DNA from: Pseudanabaena sp. M53BS1SP1A06MG
GTDB taxonomy: Bacteria > Cyanobacteriota > Cyanobacteriia > Pseudanabaenales > Pseudanabaenaceae
Assembly: GCA_020404105.1 (NCBI GenBank)
Contig: JADBWH010000034.1
Span: 1 to 33,673 of the forward strand
DNA length: 33,673 nucleotides
Direction: 5' to 3'
The notes below the pieces were generated by a model. That model ran no database searches. It was not told the origin of the DNA and saw only the letters and a list, made by a program, of their open reading frames with translations. Positions 25,890 through 33,673 of the stretch are shown piece by piece. Numbering within the stretch: the stretch's first letter is position 1; each line of letters begins with the position of its first letter. Both the position numbers and the translations under genes were made by a program.

Positions 25890-26717
25890 TTGCTACTTAT
25901 CGAATCTCTCTTTTTACAAATTTTGGCGATCGCGATCGGAGCTTGCATAGGCAGTTTCTTGAACGTGGTGATTTATCGTGTGCCTGCGGGACTGTCAATT
26001 CTGCATCCACCCTCACGTTGTCCCCATTGTCTGCGCCAACTTGCGCCACGCGACAATATTCCGATTATTGGTTGGTTTTTAATCAAAGGTAAATGTCGTT
26101 ATTGCCATACACCAGTATCTTGGCGCTACCCTGCGATCGAGGCATTCACAGCCTTCTTGTTTTGGTGCATAGCTTTGTATTTTGGCAATTCACAACCCCC
26201 TCTGATTTTAGGATTTTATGCCCTGTTCCTTAGTTGGTTATTGGCTTTGTCCATGATCGACTTTGACACTATGACTTTGCCAAATTCCTTAACTCAGTCA
26301 GGGCTGTTACTAGGTTCGTTCTATCAAGGCAGTTTAGCCTTTGCTAATAGTAGTGATCGCACAAACTTTGCAACTCATTTACTCTTGGGTATAGGTGGTG
26401 CTGTACTAGGCATTTGGCTACTCGACATCATGCGAATTGCGGGCAGAATTTTTCTGCAAAAGGAGGCGATGGGTGGCGGTGACGCAAAACTTGCAGCAAT
26501 GATTGGGATGTGGCTGGGATGGCAACAAGTTTTGCTCACAATTTTACTAGCATCAGCGATCGGCACTTGTGTGGGAGTGATCGCTGTGCTATTCAGCAAA
26601 GTCTGTAAACAACAGCCTATTCCCTTTGGTCCTTTTCTGGCGATCGGCGGTACAATTTCTCTGTTTTTCGGTAAATCGATTCTGAAGACCTATCTTGGTT
26701 GGTTTGGACTGGCTTAA
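25890..26717 (+). CDS. pilD: Prepilin peptidase (type IV leader peptidase / N-methyltransferase)
   Basis: The 275-residue polytopic inner-membrane aspartic protease cleaves type IV prepilin leaders and methylates the new N-terminus. Seen: N-terminal helix with GACIGSFLNVVIYRVP; cytoplasmic zinc-binding loop with two CxxC pairs, CPHC and CRYC; first catalytic region SMIDFDTMTLPN; second GGGDAKLAAMIG, containing the GxGD-type Asp; about eight hydrophobic segments overall. The Cys pairs suggest a bifunctional enzyme with the methyltransferase domain. Start TTG at 25890: an in-frame stop at 25872-25874 limits the 5' end and no ATG precedes the first conserved helix. No Shine-Dalgarno is visible. 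It stands alone here, as is common in cyanobacteria. Confidence 0.9.
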   Translation: MLLIESLFLQILAIAIGACIGSFLNVVIYRVPAGLSILHPPSRCPHCLRQLAPRDNIPIIGWFLIKGKCRYCHTPVSWRYPAIEAFTAFLFWCIALYFGNSQPPLILGFYALFLSWLLALSMIDFDTMTLPNSLTQSGLLLGSFYQGSLAFANSSDRTNFATHLLLGIGGAVLGIWLLDIMRIAGRIFLQKEAMGGGDAKLAAMIGMWLGWQQVLLTILLASAIGTCVGVIAVLFSKVCKQQPIPFGPFLAIGGTISLFFGKSILKTYLGWFGLA

Positions 26718-26740
26718 ATAAACACAGATTGTGATTTTGC

Positions 26741-27622
26741 CTATTCGATCCCTTCATATCGCCAAGCTACAGGATTAATCGACTCACCATTCACATAAAG
26801 TCCCCAATGCAAATGGGGACCCGTTGCCGTGCCCGTTGCCCCAACTGCACCAATCGCTTGACCAGCATTCACAAAATCTCCTTCTTTTACATAAATTTCG
26901 CTGAGATGGAGAAATATACTCTCTACGCCTTGCCCGTGATCTACGCCAACAGTATTGCCATGCAAACGGAATCCCTGTGACACCGTTCCTACTAAGCGCA
27001 CATAGCCAGCCGCAGGTGCAATCACTGGAGAGCCATAGCCACCCGCATAGTCAATGCCGCGATGGTAGTAATCATTAGCAAATTCCCCATTGTAATAGCG
27101 GCGCACCCCAAAGCCTGTAGTAATCTCACCTTCATTCGGTTTCAAAAATACTCCATTCCAGAACTTTTGAGGCGTTACCAATTTCTTAAAAGCGGAAACC
27201 TTATCCCATTCGTAATCCGTTGGCTCTAAATCACTACCAGATCCGCTCAGCCAAATACTCTGGGTTGGAAAGTCGCGATCGCCTAATTGCATTGGTAGAA
27301 TTTGCTGCAAGCCATCACCTTTGACCACCACCTGCTTTAGCCCTGCTTGATCAAGGGGAGTTGTGGGAATAAACGCCCGCCAACGATTAGCTGACATTTG
27401 GAAGGCGGGAAACTGCTTACGATCAACCAATACCGTTGGTGGCACACCCGTTTTTTTATCAGTAGCAATCCATACCGATACCGTATCACCAAGTACGGGT
27501 GGATTTGGTCTCAGCATTACTTGCAAAGCATCTGCCTTGGATACGCCAAATATCACCGCCGCAATCACCGTAAGTAAACTTAAAGCAATTAGCAAAGGCA
27601 ATTTCAGATAACGAGTGAACAT
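26741..27622 (-). CDS. M23-family metallopeptidase, exported
   Basis: The 293-residue protein has an N-terminal signal/anchor (9-32, LPLLIALSLLTVIAAVIFGV). A beta-rich middle domain (about 34-110, LRPNPPVLGDTVSVWIATD) is followed by a linker and a C-terminal LytM/M23 domain (about 160-290). The metal motifs are HRGIDYAGG (HxGxD) and GPHLHWGLYV (HxH), plus FLHLSEIYVKEGD. It is predicted to cut peptidoglycan cross-bridges in the periplasm. Trp in place of the usual Phe in HLHF is common in this subfamily. It converges on pilD with 23 bp between the stops. It differs from the M23 protein at 17536-18798 in lacking a coiled coil. Confidence 0.88.
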   Translation of the reverse strand: MFTRYLKLPLLIALSLLTVIAAVIFGVSKADALQVMLRPNPPVLGDTVSVWIATDKKTGVPPTVLVDRKQFPAFQMSANRWRAFIPTTPLDQAGLKQVVVKGDGLQQILPMQLGDRDFPTQSIWLSGSGSDLEPTDYEWDKVSAFKKLVTPQKFWNGVFLKPNEGEITTGFGVRRYYNGEFANDYYHRGIDYAGGYGSPVIAPAAGYVRLVGTVSQGFRLHGNTVGVDHGQGVESIFLHLSEIYVKEGDFVNAGQAIGAVGATGTATGPHLHWGLYVNGESINPVAWRYEGIE

Positions 27623-27701
27623 AGCATTTTCTCTGTGAGTCTTTAGCTTTATTTTACGGATTGGCGATCGCTATAAAATGTATTTATCAAAGTATTTATC
27701 A

Positions 27702-28006
27702 TTGAATGGTCAACTTGCCTTTTTTTTGATACTAACTTCTAAATTTCGTGAAGTAGCACGAGATTTACCATTTACATAGCTTTGTAACCATTGTAGTGAA
27801 ACACCAGTAATCCTTACTATTGCTCTTAGTGATACTCGTTCTAGCATTAGCTTTTCAATCAATGCTTTTGTTTCATCTGAGATTGGCTTATTCTTTGGTT
27901 CTAAGCTAAATTGACGATCACAATCACGACATTTATGATTTTGCTTACCATGACGTGTTAAGCCATTAAGCACAATATTCTCGCTCTCACATCTAGAGCA
28001 TCTCAT
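27702..28006 (-). mobile_element. IS1-family insertion sequence remnant (insA plus first codons of insB)
   Basis: A 98-codon ORF (27710-28006) encodes an InsA-like protein: zinc finger with CSRC and CRDC (Cys pairs near residues 3-6 and 27-30), HGKQNHKCRDCDRQF, and a helix-turn-helix (LERVSLRAIVRITGVSLQWL). It ends in an A8 run. In the -1 frame the A8 is followed by GKLTIQ, the residues that begin the InsB part in cyanobacterial IS1 relatives, then similarity stops at about 27702. The DDE catalytic domain is therefore missing and the element is dead. No terminal inverted repeats or target-site duplication were found. The A8 run would be the original programmed -1 frameshift site. Confidence 0.75.
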
Positions 28007-28059
28007 TTTTAGTTCTCATTTCTTTGCTTTTTTCTCTCCCTTCTAGTCTATCCTTACCT

Positions 28060-28321
28060 CTAGATCACTACCATATCCTGCTTAAGCTGAGAAATCTTAT
28101 CTGCAAGCTTTTTTTTCGTAGTCTTCTTTGTCAAGAATTCCACTGTATTGGTCTAGATGTTTTTGAATACGCTGTCGATCTTGAGTTGCTTTTTGTAATT
28201 GCTCTTGTAGCCTTGTTTGATTTATGGCTGCTTTCTCACGATTCCCTTTGAGTTGCTTGTATAGATAAACATTGCCACCTACAAGTGAGAGGAATGCCAT
28301 TGAGAGTAGAAATCCTACCAT
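28060..28321 (-). CDS. Small membrane-anchored coiled-coil protein, possibly frameshifted
   Basis: As it stands the ORF (28097-28321) encodes 74 residues: an N-terminal transmembrane segment (2-22, VGFLLSMAFLSLVGGNVYLY) and a charged coiled coil (LQEQLQKATQDRQRIQKHL), ending abruptly in KKACR. Removing one A from the A8 run at 28109-28116 gives EKKLADKISQLKQDM and a stop at 28060, a natural coiled-coil extension of 86 residues in total. The corrected version is preferred on composition alone. I do not recognise the family. Its neighbour is the IS1 remnant about 90 bp away (to 28006), on the same strand. Confidence 0.5.
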
Positions 28322-28385
28322 AACTGGCGTTCACTAAAATTAAGAAGAATATTTCTTATGCTATTAGTAATTTACTACAAAAAAC

Positions 28386-28434
28386 AAAAAATTCATTAAA
28401 AATGCTATAAAATAACAATTTTAATGAATTTTTT
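28386..28434 (-). terminator. Bidirectional AT-rich terminator after pdhA
   Basis: aaaaaattcattaaaa and ttttaatgaatttttt pair perfectly over 16 bp with a 17-base loop. Read on the minus strand it ends in T-rich sequence about 55 bp beyond the pdhA stop. Confidence 0.7.
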
Positions 28435-28489
28435 CTATTTTTTAATGTAAACTCTTGATAGAGACAATTAGTACAAGGTTGGGTAATTT

Positions 28490-29518
28490 TTACTCGTCTT
28501 CAGCAAATTGATAACGGAATAGATCCTTAGGATCTGGCTCAGGAGATTCTTCTGCAAAGCGAACACATTCCTCTACGACATTACGGATCTTTTTGTCGAT
28601 CGCCTTCAGTTGGCTTTCATCAACTAATCTATGCTCAATCACACGGCTAGCAAAAATTTTAATTGGATCACGACCAAACCATTTATCTTTGTCTTCCTTG
28701 CTGCGTAATTCATCGGGGTCAGCGAGAGAGTGACCTCTAAAGCGATAGGTCATACATTCTAAGACTGTAGGACCTTCACCAGCACGAGCGCGACGGATTG
28801 CTTCTTGAGCGTGTTTCCGTACTTCAATTACATCCATGCCATCCACTTCATAACCAGGCATTCCAAAAGCAGCAGCTTTCTTATGAATTCTCACATCGGA
28901 AGTAGCCCGTTCATGCTTCATGCCGATCGCCCAGTCATTATTTTCGATTACAAAAATGATGGGCAACTTCCATAGAGCCGCCATATTGAGTGTCTCGAAA
29001 AATTGACCATTATTACTTGCGCCATCACCAAAGAAACAAGCAGTCACTTGGTCAGCATTAGGATCGCCCATTACTTCGCGGCGATATTTGGACTGAAATG
29101 CTGCACCTGCGGCCACGGGTATACCTTCAGAAACGAAGGCATAGCCACCTAAGAAATTATTCTTGGCGGAGAAGATATGCATGGAGCCACCACGCCCCTT
29201 ACTGCATCCTGTCTCTTTGCCAAATAGCTCAGCCATGACCTCATTGGCTGTAACACCTGCGCTAAGAGCGTGAACGTGATCGCGGTAAGTGCTACATACA
29301 TAGTCGTCGGGGCGCATTGCTTTGATTACGCCAGTAGCAACCGCTTCTTGACCATTGTACAAATGCACAAACCCAAACATTCTTCCGCGATAATACATCT
29401 CAGCGCACTTGTCTTCAAAAGTCCGCCCCAGTACCATATCTTCATAGATGGTAAGGACTTCTTCTTTGGTGAGATTAAGCTCAGAGGTCGCAACAGGCGC
29501 AACAGTTTTTTGAGACAT
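28490..29518 (-). CDS. pdhA: Pyruvate dehydrogenase E1 component, alpha subunit
   Basis: The 342-residue alpha subunit of the heterotetrameric, thiamine-diphosphate-dependent E1 decarboxylates pyruvate and passes the acetyl group to E2 lipoamide. The ThDP motif runs from GDG (164-166) to NN (193-194), with the fixed distance. [20 protein letters not shown] (108-127) and [20 protein letters not shown] carry the phosphorylation-loop-like region of this family. Length is typical of the cyanobacterial and plastid form. E1-beta, E2 and E3 genes are not in the window, as is usual in cyanobacteria. A terminator-like palindrome follows. Confidence is high for the family and good for the substrate. 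Confidence 0.93.
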   Translation of the reverse strand: MSQKTVAPVATSELNLTKEEVLTIYEDMVLGRTFEDKCAEMYYRGRMFGFVHLYNGQEAVATGVIKAMRPDDYVCSTYRDHVHALSAGVTANEVMAELFGKETGCSKGRGGSMHIFSAKNNFLGGYAFVSEGIPVAAGAAFQSKYRREVMGDPNADQVTACFFGDGASNNGQFFETLNMAALWKLPIIFVIENNDWAIGMKHERATSDVRIHKKAAAFGMPGYEVDGMDVIEVRKHAQEAIRRARAGEGPTVLECMTYRFRGHSLADPDELRSKEDKDKWFGRDPIKIFASRVIEHRLVDESQLKAIDKKIRNVVEECVRFAEESPEPDPKDLFRYQFAEDE

Positions 29519-29867
29519 CGATTCAGTACTTGTGCTAATCGTTAAAAATTTTTTCTTTTGCTAGTCTAGCAGCGAATGACTATTGCAGTACAGGTCATAT
29601 TTTGATTATAAAAATAACAACTGGGTAGTCATGCAACACAATTACATTGCATGACTACCAACAACTCATAACAGCTCAAGCCCTTGTCCAAACTGACCTT
29701 CTCTTATTCTGACTCACATGCTTCCACTCATGGCACTAACTATTCATTAGCGACTAAAACTGGCGATGAGGGCAATTGGGGTTTTAGCTAAGTCTTAATT
29801 TTGCATAGCCTCATCAATTTATAGGATCGTGCTAATCTAGCTACTTAGATTTGATTTGTAGAGCGCT
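29519..29867. other. Divergent spacer between pdhA and dnaE
   Basis: This 349-bp spacer holds a minimal family D derivative (29624-29659) and a B-like end fragment (about 29837-29848, ctagctacttag). No ORF or RNA gene is evident. Promoters for both flanking genes must lie here. Confidence 0.5.
29624..29659. repeat. Minimal family D derivative (36 bp)
   Basis: ggtagtcatgcaa, ten bases (cacaattaca), ttgcatgactacc: two perfect 13-bp inverted arms. The internal GC-rich core of the other copies is absent. Both arms are of the 'gtcatgc' type, whereas the full copies have one arm of each type, so it is not a simple internal deletion. Confidence 0.75.
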
Positions 29868-32800
29868 ATGACTGGATTTGTTGGATTACACATTCATACT
29901 GAGTACAGCTTGCTTGATGGAGCAAGCCAAATTCCTGATTTAGTTAGTCGTGCTGCGGAATTGGGTATGCCTGCGATCGCTTTGACCGACCATGGGGTGA
30001 TGTATGGAGCGATCGAATTGATCAAAACCTGCAAATCAAAGGGAATTAAGCCAATCATTGGTAATGAAATGTATGTGCTGAACGGAGATATTACTAAGCA
30101 AGAGAAAAAGAAGAAATTTCACCAATGTGTTCTTGCCAAAGATACACAGGGTTATCGTAACCTTGTTAAATTAACTACTATTTCTCATTTACAGGGTTAT
30201 CAAGGTAAAGGCATTTTTGCCCGTCCTTGTATCAATAAAGATTATCTGCTGCAATATAAAGAAGGCTTGATAGTGACATCAGGATGTCTAGCGGGAGAAG
30301 TGCCACAGGCAATCATGAAAGGTGATCCTGAAGAAGCGCGACGGGTAGCAGCTTGGTATAAAGAATATTTTGGCGATGATTATTATTTAGAAATTCAAGA
30401 TCATGGCTATCCTGAAGATCGGATTGTGAATGTTGAGATTTTCAAGATTGCGAGGGAATTGGGTATTCGCGTAATTGCCACCAATGACTCTCACTTCACC
30501 TCCTGTTCCGATGTGGAAGCTCATGATGCGTTGCTCTGTATTCAAACAGGCAAGTTGATTTCAGATGAGAAGCGGCTCCGTTATAGCGGTATGGAATATC
30601 TCAAATCTTATGATGAGATGAAGCAGCTCTTTCGCGATCATTTGGAAGATGAGTTAATTGAGGAGGCTTTGGCGAATACCCTCCATGCCGCTAATAAGGT
30701 TAAGCCCTACGACCTGATGCGCGATCCCCGTGCTGCGGAATACCCAATTCCCGAAGGACATACTCCTGATACCTATTTTGAAGAAGTGACATGGCAAGGT
30801 TTATTGCAAAGATTTAATGTAAAAACCCATGCTGAGATTCCCCAAAACTATCAAGAACGTCTGCGTTTTGAATTGGGAATTATTATGCAAATGGGATTTG
30901 CGACTTACTTTCTTGTGGTGTGGGACTATATCAAATATGCCAGAGATAAAAAGATTCCTGTTGGTCCTGGGCGGGGCAGTGCAGCAGGTTCCCTTGTTGC
31001 CTACTCACTCGGAATTACGAATATTGACCCGATCCATCATGGACTTCTATTTGAGAGATTTCTCAATCCTGAACGGAAGTCAATGCCAGATATTGATACG
31101 GACTTCTGTATTGATCACCGTGGTGAATTGATTGAATATGTGACTCAACGCTATGGGCAGGAAAGGGTCGCACAGATTGTTACATTTAATCGCTTGACCT
31201 CGAAAGCTGTTCTCAAGGATGTAGGGCGGGTGCTAGATGTTTCCTATAGCGAAGCCGACAAGATGGCGAAAATGATTCCTGTGTCTCGAGGCAAGCCTGC
31301 CAAATTAAAGGTAATGATTTCCGAGGACTCGCCAGCACCTGAATTTCGCGATCGCTATAAGCAAGAACCAAAAGTTTACGAGTGGCTAGATATGGCGATG
31401 CGAATCGAAGGTGTGAACAAGAGTTCGGGGGTTCATGCTGCGGGGGTGGTGATTGCGCCTTTCCGATTGGATGAGGTTGTGCCATTACAACGCAGTAATG
31501 AAGGTCAAGTCGTTACCCAATACACCATGGAAGATTTGGAATCCCTCGGTCTATTAAAAATGGACTTCTTGGGATTACGGAACTTAACCACGATTGAGCA
31601 TACAAGTCAGTTAATCCGTAATAGTCAAGATCCAAATTTCCATATCGATGCGATCGCCCCCGATATGTCCACAGAGGCAAATCAAAAAACCTATAAGCTC
31701 CTTGAAAAAGGCGACCTCGAAGGTGTCTTCCAATTAGAATCGTCAGGCATGAAGCAGATCGTAAAAGATCTCAAGCCTTCCAATATTGAAGATATTTCTT
31801 CGATTCTGGCGCTTTATCGACCTGGTCCTTTAGATGCAGGACTAATTCCTAAGTTCATTAATCGTAAGCATGGACGAGAAGCGATTGAATATCAGCATCA
31901 TACTTTAGAACCAATTTTAAATAACACCTACGGTGTTTTATGTCTGGCTAAAGGGACTTTAATTGCTAGACCAGATGGCAAAAGTACAGCAATTGAGAAG
32001 ATTTGCAAAGGGGATCTAGTTCTCTCGTCTGATGGTAAGCGCGTATGGTCAGCAAAAGTTGCAAAACAATGGCAAAGTGGCATTAAATCGATTGTTAAAA
32101 TCACGCTTTCAACAGGTACAGAAATTTTTTGCACTCCAGAGCATCGTTTTCTAACACCACAGGGCGATCAGTTTGCCTATGCATTAAAGTCTTTAACTGA
32201 GACAGAAGATACTATTACCTATGGATCAATACTTTTCCAGTTAGATACTAATTCTTTAAATGAAGTAATTCCAGTATTTGTGGTATCTGTTGAAGATTGC
32301 GGGGAATCTGAATGCTTTGATATTGAAATGGCAGATCAAAGTTCTCCCTATTTTCTTGCCAATGGAGTCGTTACTCATAACTGTTATCAAGAACAGATCA
32401 TGAAAATGGCTCAGGAATTAGCGGGCTATTCCCTCGGTGCTGCGGACTTGTTGCGTCGAGCGATGGGTAAAAAGAAACCTGAAGAAATGGAAAAACAGCG
32501 TTCTATTTTCCTTGATGGTTGCGCGAAGAATGGAATTAGGAAAGAAATTTCTAACGATCTCTTCGATCAGATGGTTCTCTTTGCGGAGTATTGCCTCAGT
32601 TACGACACCTTAGTGCGAACTGTGGAATATGGCATAATGCCGATCGGTAAGATCGTGGAGCATCAAATTGAATGTCAGATTTACAGTGTTGATGAGAATG
32701 GATTTGTTTATACACAACCCATTGCCCAATGGCATGATCGCGGCAATCAAGAAGTCTTTGAATATGTGTTAGAAAATGGCGATCGCATTAAAGCTACCAA

Positions 32801-32894
32801 AGATCATAAGTTCATGACTACTGATGGCGAGATGCTGGCGATTGATGAGATTTTTGAACGTGGGTTAGATTTGGCTGTAGCAAAACAAACTTGA
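29868..32894 (+). CDS. dnaE: DNA polymerase III alpha subunit, N-terminal half, with a cis mini-intein and the N-half of the split DnaE intein
   Basis: The 1008-codon ORF begins with a PHP domain ([20 protein letters not shown], residues about 8-27). The polymerase palm has PDIDTDF, where Asp408 and Asp410 align with the first two catalytic aspartates of E. coli DnaE, and MDFLGLRNL with Asp566 as the third. At residue 692 the host sequence NTYGVL is interrupted by a 147-residue intein (692-838); the host resumes with [11 protein letters not shown]. At residue 909, after the conserved FAEY, the canonical CLSYDT starts a 100-residue IntN that ends the ORF. The N-extein is thus 761 residues after removal of the mini-intein. 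The C-half gene (IntC plus the rest of alpha) is not in this window. Replication needs both splicing events. Confidence 0.95.
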   Translation: MTGFVGLHIHTEYSLLDGASQIPDLVSRAAELGMPAIALTDHGVMYGAIELIKTCKSKGIKPIIGNEMYVLNGDITKQEKKKKFHQCVLAKDTQGYRNLVKLTTISHLQGYQGKGIFARPCINKDYLLQYKEGLIVTSGCLAGEVPQAIMKGDPEEARRVAAWYKEYFGDDYYLEIQDHGYPEDRIVNVEIFKIARELGIRVIATNDSHFTSCSDVEAHDALLCIQTGKLISDEKRLRYSGMEYLKSYDEMKQLFRDHLEDELIEEALANTLHAANKVKPYDLMRDPRAAEYPIPEGHTPDTYFEEVTWQGLLQRFNVKTHAEIPQNYQERLRFELGIIMQMGFATYFLVVWDYIKYARDKKIPVGPGRGSAAGSLVAYSLGITNIDPIHHGLLFERFLNPERKSMPDIDTDFCIDHRGELIEYVTQRYGQERVAQIVTFNRLTSKAVLKDVGRVLDVSYSEADKMAKMIPVSRGKPAKLKVMISEDSPAPEFRDRYKQEPKVYEWLDMAMRIEGVNKSSGVHAAGVVIAPFRLDEVVPLQRSNEGQVVTQYTMEDLESLGLLKMDFLGLRNLTTIEHTSQLIRNSQDPNFHIDAIAPDMSTEANQKTYKLLEKGDLEGVFQLESSGMKQIVKDLKPSNIEDISSILALYRPGPLDAGLIPKFINRKHGREAIEYQHHTLEPILNNTYGVLCLAKGTLIARPDGKSTAIEKICKGDLVLSSDGKRVWSAKVAKQWQSGIKSIVKITLSTGTEIFCTPEHRFLTPQGDQFAYALKSLTETEDTITYGSILFQLDTNSLNEVIPVFVVSVEDCGESECFDIEMADQSSPYFLANGVVTHNCYQEQIMKMAQELAGYSLGAADLLRRAMGKKKPEEMEKQRSIFLDGCAKNGIRKEISNDLFDQMVLFAEYCLSYDTLVRTVEYGIMPIGKIVEHQIECQIYSVDENGFVYTQPIAQWHDRGNQEVFEYVLENGDRIKATKDHKFMTTDGEMLAIDEIFERGLDLAVAKQT
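31941..32381 (+). other. Cis-splicing mini-intein inside DnaE-N (147 residues)
   Basis: Block [21 protein letters not shown] with nucleophile Cys1. Block [16 protein letters not shown] with the T-x-x-H motif (TPEH). Block [19 protein letters not shown]. Block G: VVTHN followed by Cys as the +1 residue. The roughly 50 residues between blocks B and F hold no LAGLIDADG or HNH endonuclease, so it is a mini-intein that cannot home by itself. It lies between NTYGVL and CYQEQ in the conserved palm, a site where removal restores the uninterrupted DnaE sequence. All residues known to be needed for splicing are present. Confidence 0.92.
32592..32894 (+). other. Split DnaE intein, N-terminal half (IntN)
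   Basis: Cys1 in CLSYDT follows the extein residues FAEY, the classical cyanobacterial junction. The block A/B features include [39 protein letters not shown] and [14 protein letters not shown], with T-x-x-H in TKDH. It ends LDLAVAKQT and a TGA stop. At 100 residues it matches the Npu/Ssp-type IntN in length. It associates with IntC of dnaE-C and trans-splices the two halves. Confidence 0.95.
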
Positions 32895-33129
32895 ATGGCG
32901 ATCACCTTTTCTCCAAAAGTCAAAATTCATTAGCTGCTAACCGCTGACAAGGAGATAAATAATATCCAAGAAAAACAAGAAACTGGGAAGTGGTAATTAC
33001 AGAAGAGTGATCAACCTAATCTTGCAATTGTTAGGGAATTATTTTTTGATTTATCGATTACGCCTTAGTACTGGAGTCTCTAAAATATCTTTTACCCACC
33101 ACCCTGAATTATATATCTACTAAAAAGAG

Positions 33130-33233
33130 TAAGTAGCTCAACTTAATTAAAACCTAAAACCAGAGTTTGTTCCGCCCGCTACGCGGGCGGAACAAACTTC
33201 TCGGTTTTTATTTTACTTATGTCTAGCTACTTA
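33130..33233. repeat. Family B palindromic repeat, best-preserved copy
   Basis: taagtagctcaacttaatta at the left and acttatgtctagctactta at the right. The core palindrome is agtttgttccgcccgc / gcgggcggaacaaact around tac. At 104 bp it separates the dnaE stop from the IntN relic and may mark the rearrangement that created it. Confidence 0.85.
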
Positions 33234-33454
33234 GTTTGTTTTATACCCGTTATTTTTGACCATTTTTTTAAGCTCAAAGTATTACCATTGTGGGTTAAAA
33301 GTATCTCTCCTTCTCCCCCTTTGTTTTATTGTTCATGTCGTCAACAACCCCTAGATAAACAGAGTCGGCTTAAGTAATTCCCTCCAATATCTCCTTAAGT
33401 GTTCCCATAAATATCTATATTCTTGTTTAAAAATTAAAATTTTCTAAATTTTAT

Positions 33455-33620
33455 ATTTCTATAATCGCAGTAGTCAAGAAATCTTTGAGTATGAGTTAGA
33501 AAAGAGCGATCGCCTTAAAGCCACTAAGAATCATAAATTTTATGACCACTGACGGTGAGATGTTGGCGATCAGTGAGATTTTTGAAAAAGGGCTAGAGTT
33601 GCTCTGTAGCTAAATCGATC
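33455..33620 (+). pseudogene. Degenerate duplicate of the C-terminal part of the split-intein IntN
   Basis: Codons from 33463 read NRSSQEIFEYELEK, then SDRLKATKNHKF, aligned with [14 protein letters not shown] and [12 protein letters not shown] of the intact IntN. An extra T then shifts the frame and [20 protein letters not shown] follows; a second one-base shift near 33604 restores VAK. By hand, 112 of 141 aligned bases agree with 32733-32875 (about 79%). Many differences are synonymous, and most amino-acid changes are conservative. No start, no block A and no Cys1 are present, so it cannot splice. Confidence 0.85.
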
Positions 33621-33673
33621 AAAATTAAATATTGCAGTCCTAAATCATTTGTAGATTTTTGGGTTTGTGGAAG

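Larger units (their letters stand above)
32895..33673. other. Non-coding region downstream of dnaE-N
   Basis: This 779-bp stretch has no intact gene. It contains an aaggag motif with no ORF behind it (about 32950-32955), a family B repeat (33130-33233) and the IntN relic (33455-33620). The remaining AT-rich parts show nothing I can assign. Confidence 0.6.

Noticed and set aside
33240-33454. Search for the IntC half or an extein fragment next to the IntN relic.
   Set aside because: No reading in any frame resembles the IntC motif or DnaE C-extein; the stretch is AT-rich and unassigned.
1-33673. CRISPR array.
   Set aside because: The recurring short repeats are dispersed, palindromic and not regularly spaced; no direct-repeat/spacer pattern and no cas gene are present.

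Overview
The window is chromosomal DNA from a cyanobacterium, possibly a Pseudanabaena-like lineage; the genus is a guess. Four things support cyanobacteria: GCGATCGC (HIP1-type) octamers throughout, a dnaE gene ending in the N-half of the cyanobacterial split DnaE intein, a photosystem II S4-domain protein, and cyanobacteria-restricted families (TIGR02652-like, DUF3598-like, four-Cys Ser/Thr kinase). No tRNA, rRNA, CRISPR array or prophage was seen.

Layout. 1-340 is a nest of mobile repeats. 341-9228 holds a DUF3598-like protein (-), a TIGR02652-like protein (+), UvrD/PcrA helicase (-), a membrane-anchored kinase (+), a PSII S4 / PRC-barrel gene pair whose stop and start overlap (-), and an SGNH hydrolase (-). 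9747-18798 holds an M1 aminopeptidase with HEAT-like repeats, a YidD-like protein with a Cys/Asp-rich tail, the succinate dehydrogenase/fumarate reductase flavoprotein, a pentapeptide-repeat protein, a secreted protein with a PEP-CTERM-like tail, and an EnvC-like M23 protein (-). 19325-24428 is a polysaccharide-type cluster: a small unknown ORF, a GT4 glycosyltransferase, an asparagine-synthase-like amidotransferase, a second GT4 and a DUF29 gene, the last three joined by ATGA overlaps. 24486-29518 holds a TrmH/SpoU methyltransferase (-), a DUF4189 secreted protein, prepilin peptidase, a second M23 protein (-), an IS1-family remnant (-), a small coiled-coil membrane protein (-) and pdhA (-). 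29868-32894 is the N-terminal half of dnaE.

Most interesting is the dnaE end. The gene carries a 147-residue endonuclease-less mini-intein inside its N-extein and, 70 residues later, the IntN half of the split intein. One correct alpha subunit therefore needs one cis-splicing and one trans-splicing reaction, the latter with a dnaE-C partner outside this window. About 560 bp downstream lies a frameshifted relic of IntN, about 79% identical by hand alignment, which diverged largely at synonymous sites before it decayed.

A second theme is gene damage. The asparagine-synthase gene has an in-frame TAG where CAG (Gln) is expected, although its real end still overlaps the next start. DUF29 is broken by what looks like a one-base loss in an A-run. 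The coiled-coil gene appears broken by a one-base gain in an A-run, and the IS1 copy is truncated just after its slippery A8. The intergenic space is heavily populated by at least four families of short palindromic, MITE-like repeats (called A, B, D and E here) plus one element (C) nested beside a family-B end.
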